Notes: a model not told the origin generated them from the sequence alone. Shown: positions 8,172-14,602, numbered from the stretch's first letter. The stretch: DNA of 14,602 nucleotides from UBA2336 sp046294915 (GCA_046294915.1 JBKBOE010000068.1:1-14602), one strand, 5' to 3'. Numbers and translations are program-made.

Positions 8172-11100
8172 GTGCCGGAGATTTTCTCTTTCATTCCATT
8201 CCTTTCCAGAAAGGGTATTGCAACTTTAACCCTTCTGGCACTGGTGCTTTTATCGGCCGGCCAGCCCTCTGTATTGCATTCGGGTAAATGGTATAAACTG
8301 GCTGTAAAGCAACACGGGGTTTATCGCATCGATTTCAATTTGTTCAGGAAAATGGGGTTCGACCCTAAAACCGACCCGCGCAAAATCAGGATGTACGGCA
8401 GCGGCAGTGGCATGCTGCCGCAGGCAAATAACGCCCCCCGACCTGTTGATTTGACCGAGCTCGCCCTATTTATTCAGGGTGAAGAGGACGGAATTTTTAA
8501 TTCGCAGGATTTCATCCTGTTTTATGCCGAAGGTCCAGACAAAATTGACTTTAACCTGCAAAAAGAAATTTTTCAATACGAAAAAAATATATATGCCGAC
8601 CAGAATTTCTATTTCATCACCATTGGTCAGGCTAATGGTAAACGTATTCAAACCGTTAGTAATTCCGGAACAGGTTTTCCGGCAGTTACTACGTTCGAAA
8701 ATTTTGTGTACCATGAAATTAATCAGCATAACGAACTGAAATCAGGCCGCGAATGGTTTGGTGAGCGGTTTGATCTGAGTACGGAAGTAACCCTATCCAT
8801 AAGTTTGCCCGATGTAGTTCCCGACACACCTATAAAAATCGTATCGGATGTAATGGCTCAATCCTTCGATAACACTTCGTTCAATCTGTTTTTGAACGGT
8901 GTACAAATCGGGCAGCAACCGGTTGCCGCAATTCCCAATACTCAATATGGAATAAAAGGCCGGCATAGCCGTGATACATTAACCGTGAATTCCTCAGCGG
9001 CATTAGCCACCGGAAAACAAAAACAGGAATTGCGGTATCAGTACATCAAAAGCCCCACGGTGCGTTCCATCGGGTATCTTGATTTCTGCCTGGTACAGGC
9101 CACGCAACAACTCAGGTTAACGGGGCAGCAAACTTCCTTTCGTTCGCTGGCAAGTTTACAGCAGCCTGTTTCACACTACGAAATCAGTAACACCACGGCA
9201 GCAGCCCGCATCTGGAACATTACCGATCCGGTAAACCCGGTACTTCAAACAGCTGCATTCCAATCGAACAAAACATCCTTCTCTGCTCCTTCTACCAGCC
9301 TGATGCATTACGTGGTTTTTTTGCCGAATGCTCCCGCTCCGGAACTGCTGGGTATAGTCGCCAATCAAAACCTGCGAGAGTCAACAACCCCGAATCTCTT
9401 AATTGTTACTCACCCTGATTTCAGACCCGAAGCACAACGACTGGCTAACCATCGGATGACCGTTAACGGCTGGTCAACACAGGTAGTAACTACCCATGAA
9501 ATCTTTAATGAATTTTCAGGTGGCAGGCAGGATGTTACCGCAATACGCGACTTTGCCAAACACTTAAACGATAAAACACCCGGCTCATTAAAGGCTTTGC
9601 TTCTTTTTGGTAAGTGTTCATACGATTATAAAAACATTTTAGCCAATAACAAGAACTTCGTACCCACTTATGAATCGCGGAATTCGCTCCACCCGTTACT
9701 CACCTATTCTTCGGATGATTATTTTACTTTTCTTGAAAACCATGAAGGCGAGTGGTCTGAAGATCCTCCGGTGAACCACAGCATGGATATTGGTGTTGGG
9801 CGGTTGCCTGCAAAAAGCCTTGCCGAAGCCAAAACTATGGTTGACAAAATAATCGGTTATGATACCGATCTGAAACAAGCTGGACCCTGGCGTAAAAACA
9901 TTGTATTTGTAGCCGATGACGGTGATTTCAACATTCACAACAACCAAGCCGATCAGCTTGCCGAAGAAATTGAAAACAATTTTGCATTTATCAATCCGCG
10001 AAAAATTTACCTCGATGCTTATCCCCAACCTGCCGGGGCCTCAGGGCAAACATCGCCTGAAACCAGGGCTGCTGTTGAAAAAGCATTTTACGATGGCGCA
10101 CTCATTATTAATTATACAGGGCATGGCGGTGAGCGACAATGGGCACAGGAAAGAATTTTTGACGACCCGCTGATCGTTTCTCTTCAAAACAAACGGCTTC
10201 CTCTGTTGCTTACAGCAACCTGCGAGTTTGGCCGCCAGGATGACCCGCTGTTTCTTTCTGGTGGAGAACTGTGCATCCTCCAAAAGAATGGAGGAGCCAT
10301 AGCATTAGTGACAACAGCCCGCCCCGTGAGTTCCAGCACCAATTTTGCATTGAACCAGGCATTTTATGAAGCGCTGTTCCAGCAGGTTGGTGGTGCCTAT
10401 CCTGAAATCGGGGATGTTTTCCGCAGAACAAAAAATAATAGCCTGAGCGGAGTAAGCAACCGCAATTTTTCGCTCATCGGTGATCCATCCATGCACCTGG
10501 CAATGCCTGAACTTCAAATTCAGGTTGAGGAAATAAAAACACAATTTGATAGTGATACGTTGAGAGCACTCTCGCTGGTAACCGTTTCCGGAAAAATTAC
10601 AGACCACACCAACACCCTAAGCTCCTCATTTAACGGAACACTTCATGCAACACTTTTTGATAAAGAAACCACCTTTATCACACTGGGCAACGAAAATTCA
10701 CCATTTACTTATACACAATGGTATAACACATTATTTCGCGGACATGCGCGTGTTGAAAATGGCCTTTTCAGCTTTCAGTTTGTTATGCCAAAAAATATCG
10801 CCTATACCGTAGGCATTGGCAAACTAAGTGTATATGCTCAGCACGATAATCAGCTTACCGATGCATCGGGTTACTCAAAAGATTTTAAGATCGGGTTAAG
10901 CGAGCCGGGTGCCCCGGATGATAACATTCCTCCTGTTATCCGGTTGTTTGTCGGTGACACAACATTCATTAACGGAGGCATTGCCTCATCCACAACCAAA
11001 TTAATCGCCAGGCTTAGCGATGAAAGTGGAATTAATATTTCAGCTTATGGAATCGGTAACAGCATTGTGGCTACGCTAAATGATAGTCAAACTTTTATCC

Positions 11101-11576
11101 TTAATGATTATTTCGTAGCCGATGAAAACGATTATACAAAGGGCACTGTCGATTTTCCGTTAACTGATCTGAAGCCCGGCAAACATACTCTCACACTCAA
11201 AGCATGGGATGTTTACAACAATCCATCGCAAGCCTCAGTTGATTTTGTGATTCGTGGCGATGAACTTGTTATTGAATCATTCGGTAATTATCCCAATCCG
11301 TTCAGGGAATTCACAAAACTGTACTTTACCCACAACCGAAGCGGTGATGATCTGGATGGAACCCTGGGCATCTATGATCATACCGGACGGGAGATCAAAC
11401 GAATCGATTTCCGGGTGCCTGAAAGCACGTATCAGATTGACCTTCTTGAGTTAACCCGGAATGAGGAGCCTATAAAAAATCTTTCAGCCGGTTTATACTT
11501 TGCGCGGCTGGCCGTTCGTTCCCTTACCAATGGCTCTAAAAATGAGCGGGTTACAAAATTTATTGTCCTGAATTAA
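8172..11576 (+). CDS. porU: Type IX secretion system sortase PorU (C25 gingipain-like)
   Basis: A 1134-residue surface cysteine protease. In the T9SS it cleaves the C-terminal sorting domain from cargo and attaches the cargo to a surface lipid anchor. The start is a GTG at 8172: the frame is closed upstream by the in-phase pssA stop and no ATG precedes a signal-like segment (RKGIATLTLLALVLLSAG, residues 13-30). The N-terminal region SGKWYKLAVKQHGVYRIDF is typical of PorU. The C25 domain spans about 405-780, with catalytic His651 in NYTGHGGERQW and Cys684 in TATCEFGR; the 33-residue spacing is that of PorU/gingipain enzymes. Ig-like sequence follows, then a type A sorting-domain-like C-terminus from FGNYPNPF (1037-1044) to the end, which PorU itself is known to retain. 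No clear Shine-Dalgarno. porV follows after 28 bp. Confidence 0.93.
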   Translation: MPEIFSFIPFLSRKGIATLTLLALVLLSAGQPSVLHSGKWYKLAVKQHGVYRIDFNLFRKMGFDPKTDPRKIRMYGSGSGMLPQANNAPRPVDLTELALFIQGEEDGIFNSQDFILFYAEGPDKIDFNLQKEIFQYEKNIYADQNFYFITIGQANGKRIQTVSNSGTGFPAVTTFENFVYHEINQHNELKSGREWFGERFDLSTEVTLSISLPDVVPDTPIKIVSDVMAQSFDNTSFNLFLNGVQIGQQPVAAIPNTQYGIKGRHSRDTLTVNSSAALATGKQKQELRYQYIKSPTVRSIGYLDFCLVQATQQLRLTGQQTSFRSLASLQQPVSHYEISNTTAAARIWNITDPVNPVLQTAAFQSNKTSFSAPSTSLMHYVVFLPNAPAPELLGIVANQNLRESTTPNLLIVTHPDFRPEAQRLANHRMTVNGWSTQVVTTHEIFNEFSGGRQDVTAIRDFAKHLNDKTPGSLKALLLFGKCSYDYKNILANNKNFVPTYESRNSLHPLLTYSSDDYFTFLENHEGEWSEDPPVNHSMDIGVGRLPAKSLAEAKTMVDKIIGYDTDLKQAGPWRKNIVFVADDGDFNIHNNQADQLAEEIENNFAFINPRKIYLDAYPQPAGASGQTSPETRAAVEKAFYDGALIINYTGHGGERQWAQERIFDDPLIVSLQNKRLPLLLTATCEFGRQDDPLFLSGGELCILQKNGGAIALVTTARPVSSSTNFALNQAFYEALFQQVGGAYPEIGDVFRRTKNNSLSGVSNRNFSLIGDPSMHLAMPELQIQVEEIKTQFDSDTLRALSLVTVSGKITDHTNTLSSSFNGTLHATLFDKETTFITLGNENSPFTYTQWYNTLFRGHARVENGLFSFQFVMPKNIAYTVGIGKLSVYAQHDNQLTDASGYSKDFKIGLSEPGAPDDNIPPVIRLFVGDTTFINGGIASSTTKLIARLSDESGINISAYGIGNSIVATLNDSQTFILNDYFVADENDYTKGTVDFPLTDLKPGKHTLTLKAWDVYNNPSQASVDFVIRGDELVIESFGNYPNPFREFTKLYFTHNRSGDDLDGTLGIYDHTGREIKRIDFRVPESTYQIDLLELTRNEEPIKNLSAGLYFARLAVRSLTNGSKNERVTKFIVLN

Positions 11577-11577
11577 C

Positions 11578-11585
11578 TATCTTTG
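11578..11585 (+). promoter_or_regulatory. Possible -7 promoter box before porV
   Basis: TATCTTTG matches TAnnTTTG exactly, just after the porU stop, and would allow a short leader before the porV ATG at 11605. No -33 TTG was seen at the expected distance, so an internal promoter giving porV extra expression is only a possibility. Confidence 0.27.
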
Positions 11586-11604
11586 AACCTTTGAAACCTA
11601 AAAG

Positions 11605-12750
11605 ATGAAGGTTTTTTCCATACTATCGCTTCTTTCTGTAAGCCTTGTTATTTCGGTTACACACGCTCAGCAATCTGGAGTTGTAACAGGTGCCGATACA
11701 ACCTTTCGGGTCATTACAACAGCAGTGCCCTTTCTAACCATTAGCCCCGATGCTCGCAATGCAGCGATGGGCGATGTAGGGGTTGCTACATCACCGGATG
11801 CCAACTCAGCGTATTGGAATCCTGCCAAACTTGTTTTTATAGATAAGGCGTATGGCGGGGCAATCTCTTACACTCCATGGCTCGGTAAGATTATCAACGA
11901 TATGTGGATCTCCTACCTCACCGGATTCTATAAGATCACACGCGAACAAGCGGTGGCGCTTTCCATGAAGTACTTTGATCTGGGCGACATCAGTTTCAGG
12001 GGTACCGGCAATGAACCCCTGGGTGACTTTAATCCGCGGGAACTGGCGTTGGACTTAACCTATTCAAGGATGCTCACCGAAGAATTTAGTGTTGGGTTAA
12101 CCGGCCGGTACATTTATTCCAACTTAACGGGGGCATTCCCAACAGGCACGGATACACGACCTATTAATTCGGCTGCCGTTGATTTAGGTGTTTTTTATTC
12201 AAAGCCAATGAAGGGTACAAAAAACTCTTCACTCTCGTTAGGAGCTTTGATTTCAAACATTGGCCCTAAAGTTTCGTATACGGACGATGCAAACAAAAAC
12301 TTCATTCCTACCAATCTGAAAATTGGAGGAGTATATACTACCGAATTAGATCCATTCAACTCGTTAAGTTTTGCACTTGATTTAAACAAACTTCTTGTAC
12401 CAACTGTCGATAAAGGCCAATCAGTATTGAGCGGAATGTTCAGTTCTTTTTCAGATGCCCCAGATGGATTTTCTGAAGAACTAAAAGAGATTATTCTTAA
12501 TATGGGTATTGAGTATTGGTATAATAACACATTTGCCGGCCGTATGGGTTATTTTCTCGAATCCAGAGACAAAGGAAACCGCCAATACCTTACGCTTGGA
12601 GTCGGATTTAGAAATCAAAAGTCTTTTGGAATTGATGTGGCTTATCTTGTCCCCACAAACGGTAGGGAAAATCCGTTGGCTGAAACGATTCGGTTTTCAC
12701 TCCTTTTCCAGGTAAAAGCACAGGACAAAGAAGAATCGGTTAGAGACTAA
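11605..12750 (+). CDS. porV: Type IX secretion system outer membrane protein PorV
   Basis: A 381-residue outer-membrane barrel of the FadL-like fold. In the T9SS, PorV collects cargo from the translocon and forms the attachment complex with PorU. Residues 1-21 are a signal peptide (cut after THA, before QQ). The PorV/UPF0164 signature follows: TTAVPFLTISPDARNAAMGD (about 37-56), then GVATSPDANSAYWNPAKL (58-75). Further barrel-like alternating segments lead to a C-terminus of RFSLLFQVKAQ type. The length is usual for PorV. The ATG at 11605 is preceded by an A-rich stretch (CCTAAAAG) rather than a strong SD. Position directly after porU is the arrangement known from several Bacteroidota, which makes the assignment firm. 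The M16 gene follows after 5 bp. Confidence 0.93.
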   Translation: MKVFSILSLLSVSLVISVTHAQQSGVVTGADTTFRVITTAVPFLTISPDARNAAMGDVGVATSPDANSAYWNPAKLVFIDKAYGGAISYTPWLGKIINDMWISYLTGFYKITREQAVALSMKYFDLGDISFRGTGNEPLGDFNPRELALDLTYSRMLTEEFSVGLTGRYIYSNLTGAFPTGTDTRPINSAAVDLGVFYSKPMKGTKNSSLSLGALISNIGPKVSYTDDANKNFIPTNLKIGGVYTTELDPFNSLSFALDLNKLLVPTVDKGQSVLSGMFSSFSDAPDGFSEELKEIILNMGIEYWYNNTFAGRMGYFLESRDKGNRQYLTLGVGFRNQKSFGIDVAYLVPTNGRENPLAETIRFSLLFQVKAQDKEESVRD

Positions 12751-12755
12751 AACCG

Positions 12756-14015
12756 ATGCTTGATCGAAAAACTCCGCCACCTTATTCGCTGAATAAAACA
12801 CTTAACCTTTTGCAGCCGGAACAGGTTGTTCTGGCTACAGGAGCAAACATTTTCTTCATTCAGGGAGGAGACCAGGACGTAGTTAAACTGGAGTTGATCT
12901 TTTCAGCTGGCCGATGGTTTGAATCGATCCCGGGAGTATCTTACCTTGCGTCTCACTTACTCTCAAAGGGTACCACCGCAAAAACCAGCAATGAAATTGC
13001 GCAAACCCTGGAATCTCTGGGGATTCATCTTGAAATAATCCCGGGCTTTGACTTTGTATCCGTTAACCTGTTTGGCTTAACGAAAAGGATTATTGAAGCG
13101 CTGGCTATCCTGTATGAGATCTGTTCTTCACCCGCTTATTCAGATAATGAATTAACAAGAGCTAAAAACATCCTGCTTCAAAACCTGAAAATCAACCGAG
13201 AAAAGACCAGTTACCTGGCAACTACTGCCTTTCGGGAACATCTTTTTGGAAAAAATCATCCCTATGGAAATGAAATTACTCACGGTGATATACAAAAAAT
13301 ACAACCGGAAACCCTCCATACATTCCATAAATCATACTTTAAGCATTTTACATGCTTCGTTACCGGAAAAATATCCAATGCATTAAAAGAAAGCATAACA
13401 AACACCCTAAGCAATATCCCCTTCCATTCGATTGAGATTCGTGCTGTACAAAGCAGTAAACTAGATCATAATTTATTTAAAGTAGAAAAGCCCGGTAGCA
13501 TTCAAATTTCCCTGCGAATGGGTAAACGGGTTATTTCAAGAAGTCATCCGGATTACCCGAATTTAATATTCGCAAATCATGCATTAGGCGGTTATTTCGG
13601 CTCTCGTTTGATGCAAAGCCTTCGTGAAGACAAGGGGTTGACTTATGGAATTTATTCAACTATTCACTCATTACGATACGAGACTTATATTGTTATCAGC
13701 ACGGATATCAATAAAGAACATATCGACTTTGCAATTGAGGAGGTCAAAGCAGAACTCAGAAAATTGAGAACACTACCCATGAAGAGTGAAGAGCTCCAAC
13801 TTGTAAAAAACCATTTCTTGGGTAGCTTATTCACCGAAGTAAGTACACCATTTGCGCATACTGAGAAGTTAAAGAATATTTATCTGAATAATCTTGATAT
13901 AGGGTATTATCAAAACCTAATTGAACAAATTCAGGGTATGACTGCTGCTAAAGTAATCGAAACAGCAGATACCCATCTCCATGAAGAAAATCTGCTTACC
14001 GTCTCTGCAGGATAA
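12756..14015 (+). CDS. M16 (insulinase/pitrilysin) family protein, non-catalytic type
   Basis: A 419-residue M16B-length protein with both halves of the fold. The zinc motif HxxEH, usually HFLEHMLFKGT, is YLASHLLSKGT here (63-73): the first His is Tyr63 and the catalytic Glu is Ser66, with only His67 kept. The second-half substrate-binding features are intact: GGYFGSRLMQSLREDKGLTYG (278-298), with Arg290 and Tyr297 matching the R/Y pair. This is the pattern of the inactive subunit of heterodimeric M16 proteases (MPP-alpha-like), which normally pairs with an active HxxEH partner encoded next door. No partner is visible here. No signal peptide is evident at the N-terminus (MLDRKTPPPY), so cytoplasmic location is likely. 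It starts 5 bp after porV and is the last gene of the plus run. Confidence 0.88.
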   Translation: MLDRKTPPPYSLNKTLNLLQPEQVVLATGANIFFIQGGDQDVVKLELIFSAGRWFESIPGVSYLASHLLSKGTTAKTSNEIAQTLESLGIHLEIIPGFDFVSVNLFGLTKRIIEALAILYEICSSPAYSDNELTRAKNILLQNLKINREKTSYLATTAFREHLFGKNHPYGNEITHGDIQKIQPETLHTFHKSYFKHFTCFVTGKISNALKESITNTLSNIPFHSIEIRAVQSSKLDHNLFKVEKPGSIQISLRMGKRVISRSHPDYPNLIFANHALGGYFGSRLMQSLREDKGLTYGIYSTIHSLRYETYIVISTDINKEHIDFAIEEVKAELRKLRTLPMKSEELQLVKNHFLGSLFTEVSTPFAHTEKLKNIYLNNLDIGYYQNLIEQIQGMTAAKVIETADTHLHEENLLTVSAG

Positions 14016-14058
14016 TTGCATTTACCCACCTTTCCCTAAGGCAAAAGGCATAAAAAAT

Positions 14059-14071
14059 AGGCAACGACTTA
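14059..14071 (-). pseudogene. 5S rRNA 3'-tail fragment, distal copy (continues at 14117-14123)
   Basis: The bases AGGCAACGACTTA (plus strand) equal the last 13 nt of the 5S gene, and CTCTCCC at 14117-14123 equals the next 7. Together they rebuild the exact 20 nt at the 3' end of the intact 5S gene (14286-14305), separated only by the 45-bp insert. It is a duplicated gene end, not a functional rRNA. Confidence 0.85.
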
Positions 14072-14116
14072 TGCTGACGCAAGGTCAGCACCCTGACAGC
14101 CAACGGCTCGTCAGGG
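14072..14116. repeat. 45-bp double-hairpin insert, copy 1
   Basis: Two adjacent palindromes. The first is TGCTGAC-GCAAG-GTCAGCA (14072-14090; 7-bp perfect stem, 5-nt loop). The second is 14091-14116, with stem arms CCCTGACAGCC and GGCTCGTCAGGG (one bulged C) around an AAC loop. The insert lies exactly between the two pieces of the 5S tail. No protein is encoded. Both hairpins share a CTGAC/GTCAG stem core, so they may be related. Confidence 0.88.
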
Positions 14117-14123
14117 CTCTCCC

Positions 14124-14162
14124 AAAAAAAAGAAACCCTACCCGATTTACTCAGGTAGGGTT
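14124..14162 (-). terminator. Rho-independent terminator, distal copy
   Basis: On the minus strand, AACCCTACC and GGTAGGGTT form a perfect 9-bp stem around an 11-nt loop, followed by TTCTTTTTTTT. This is a classical intrinsic terminator for transcripts coming from 5S. It is a duplicate of the proximal terminator at 14237-14276. There is no U tract in the plus direction, so it does not obviously stop M16 transcripts. Confidence 0.85.
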
Positions 14163-14171
14163 AAAAAAATC

Positions 14172-14184
14172 AGGCAACGACTTA
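14172..14184 (-). pseudogene. 5S rRNA 3'-tail fragment, proximal copy (continues at 14230-14236)
   Basis: This is the same 13 + 7 nt split copy of the 5S 3' tail as in the distal unit, broken at the same base by the second 45-bp insert. The identical break point in both copies indicates that the insert entered before the 113-bp unit was duplicated. Confidence 0.85.
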
Positions 14185-14229
14185 TGCTGACGCAAGGTCA
14201 GCACCCTGACAGCCAACGGCTCGTCAGGG
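14185..14229. repeat. 45-bp double-hairpin insert, copy 2
   Basis: Identical to copy 1: the small hairpin at 14185-14203 and the large palindrome at 14204-14229. The large palindrome has the same 24-bp core that occurs twice more in the 23S-5S spacer. Confidence 0.88.
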
Positions 14230-14236
14230 CTCTCCC

Positions 14237-14276
14237 AAAAAAAAAGAAACCCTACCCGATTTACTCAGGTAGGGTT
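14237..14276 (-). terminator. Rho-independent terminator of the rRNA operon, proximal copy
   Basis: On the minus strand, 10 nt after the 5S 3' end, AACCCTACC pairs with GGTAGGGTT (stem 14268-14276 with 14248-14256) and is followed by TTTC and then nine T. This is the first terminator that polymerase meets after 5S, and so the main operon terminator. Confidence 0.9.
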
Positions 14277-14285
14277 AAAAAAATC

Positions 14286-14392
14286 AGGCAACGACTTACT
14301 CTCCCGGGTATTATCCCAGTACCATCAGCGCGGGTGGGCTTAACTGCTCTGTTCGGAATGGGAAGAGGTGATCCCCACCGCTATAGTCACCT
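14286..14392 (-). rRNA. rrf: 5S ribosomal RNA
   Basis: About 107 nt of Bacteroidota-type 5S rRNA. On the minus strand it shows AGGTGACTATAGCGG, the conserved loop region GATCACCTCTTCCCATTCCG, then AACAGAGCAGTTAAGCCC, GATGGTACTGGG, and the tail GGGAGAGTAAGTCGTTGCCT. Helix I forms between AGGTGAC at the 5' end and GTTGCCT at the 3' end (7 pairs including two G-U), which sets the ends to within a few bases. It is the last gene of an rRNA operon whose 23S lies beyond the right edge of the window. It is convergent with the M16 gene. Confidence 0.95.
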
Positions 14393-14426
14393 TAAGATCT
14401 TTGGCGATTGAGCTATTCTTCTCATC
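14387..14426 (-). repeat. 5S 5' end and flank, member of an imperfect direct repeat
   Basis: This stretch resembles 14483-14518. The two share TCACCTTAAGAT exactly (14387-14398 and 14483-14494), then TGG, TGAGC, TATTCT and CT-AT blocks with small gaps. The segment covers the first 6 nt of 5S plus its leader, so the upstream copy is a partial duplication of the 5S 5' end. Confidence 0.65.
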
Positions 14427-14449
14427 CTGACAGCCAACAGCTCGTCAGG
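14426..14449. repeat. 24-bp palindrome, spacer copy C (variant)
   Basis: CCTGACAGCC-AAC-AGCTCGTCAGG. It has the same core as the palindrome in the 45-bp inserts, with one base changed near the loop (G to A at 14439), which shortens the inner stem. It lies in the 23S-5S spacer in the same orientation as the other copies. Confidence 0.88.
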
Positions 14450-14457
14450 TAGCCCGT

Positions 14458-14481
14458 CCTGACAGCCAACGGCTCGTCAGG
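14458..14481. repeat. 24-bp palindrome, spacer copy D
   Basis: CCTGACAGCC-AAC-GGCTCGTCAGG, identical to the core of the downstream copies. It is separated from copy C by 8 bp and abuts the duplicated 5S 5'-end fragment starting at 14483. Transcribed within the rRNA precursor, it would form a stable hairpin. Confidence 0.88.
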
Positions 14482-14482
14482 A

Positions 14483-14518
14483 TCACCTTAAGATTGGTGA
14501 GCATATTCTGCTCTGATG
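14483..14518 (-). repeat. Upstream duplicate of the 5S 5' end and flank
   Basis: This is the imperfect second copy of 14387-14426. On the minus strand it ends ATCTTAAGGTGA, which repeats the 5S leader and first bases, and then runs straight into palindrome D. It is probably the remnant of a duplicated 5S start. Confidence 0.6.
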
Positions 14519-14602
14519 TCTTGACTACCGGAAGAAGTAGATAGTTCTACTGTGTTGTTGGTAATAATAAACCGTGAACATAGGGGGCTTCGAAAAGAAG
14601 CT
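14519..14602 (-). other. 23S-5S rRNA spacer, 23S end not identified
   Basis: This stretch lies upstream of 5S in the rRNA operon. I see no tRNA gene or ORF. A small hairpin, GCTTC-GAAAA-GAAGC, lies at 14587-14601; it may belong to the spacer or sit next to the 23S 3' end, which I cannot place within the window. Confidence 0.5.

Larger units (their letters stand above)
14059..14285. repeat. Tandem repeat, two units of 113 and 114 bp, downstream of 5S
   Basis: Units 14059-14171 and 14172-14285 are identical except for an A run of 8 (14124-14131) versus 9 (14237-14245). In plus-strand order each unit holds 13 bases of the 5S 3' tail, a 45-bp double hairpin, the remaining 7 bases of the same 20-base tail, an A run, a terminator hairpin and a second A run. 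The intact 5S tail at 14286-14305 forms the start of what would be a third unit. The near-identity points to a very recent duplication or to ongoing exchange between copies. Confidence 0.93.

Noticed and set aside
8172..11576. PorU read as a secreted gingipain virulence protease
   Set aside because: The N-terminal PorU-type domain, the 33-residue His-Cys spacing and the adjacent porV fit the T9SS sortase; a secreted gingipain would not be expected with porV directly downstream.
14016..14058. A terminator for the plus-strand operon after the M16 gene
   Set aside because: Only a weak CCTTT/AAAGG pairing with a long loop and no U tract was seen in the plus direction.
14059..14285. Possible CRISPR array
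   Set aside because: There are only two long contiguous units with no unique spacers between them and no cas genes; the units contain a terminator and 5S tail pieces.
13981..14411. Two plus-strand open frames that share the peptide start MLTQGQHPDSQRLVRALPKK
   Set aside because: Their similarity comes only from the tandem DNA repeat; they cross hairpins, terminators and the 5S gene, so they are not proteins.

Overview
The window looks like a chromosome segment from a Bacteroidota bacterium, most likely of the Cytophagia/Cytophagales type. The evidence is a type IX secretion (T9SS) pair, PorU and PorV, which is confined to that phylum; a TolB-propeller/outer-membrane-barrel fusion of the kind seen there; a Bacteroidota-style lipoprotein fragment; weak or absent Shine-Dalgarno sites; and a 5S rRNA of Bacteroidota type. 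I cannot name a genus.

Layout. Positions 1-136 hold the first 45 codons of a minus-strand lipoprotein cut by the window edge. From 6779 down to 211 a minus-strand run of four closely spaced genes reads in this order: an FAD-dependent amine oxidase-like protein, a large envelope protein (dead peptidase-like domain, TolB-like propeller, beta-barrel), a YicC-family RNase and a divergent Nramp-like transporter. A 54-bp divergent gap at 6780-6833 separates it from a plus-strand run of five genes (6834-14015): an MBL-fold hydrolase, phosphatidylserine synthase (pssA), the T9SS sortase porU, the T9SS outer-membrane protein porV and an inactive-type M16 peptidase. Gaps of 5-28 bp suggest one transcription unit. 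The last 590 bp are the 3' end of an rRNA operon on the minus strand: part of the 23S-5S spacer, the 5S gene, and a repeat-rich terminator region convergent with the M16 gene.

How the genes fit together. PorU and PorV are partners in the T9SS attachment complex, which removes the sorting domain from cargo and joins the cargo to a surface anchor. PssA upstream makes a phospholipid precursor, so the plus-strand run is envelope-themed. The minus-strand TolB/barrel protein also belongs to the outer membrane or periplasm.

The most unusual part is the 5S neighbourhood. Downstream of 5S, two almost identical tandem units (113 and 114 bp) each carry a rho-independent terminator and a 20-nt copy of the 5S 3' tail split at the same base by a 45-bp double-hairpin insert. 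The larger hairpin of that insert (24-bp core) occurs twice more in the 23S-5S spacer, where it lies between two imperfect copies of the 5S 5' flank. A palindromic element has thus become tied to partial duplications of both ends of one 5S gene. This is the best candidate for something not described before.
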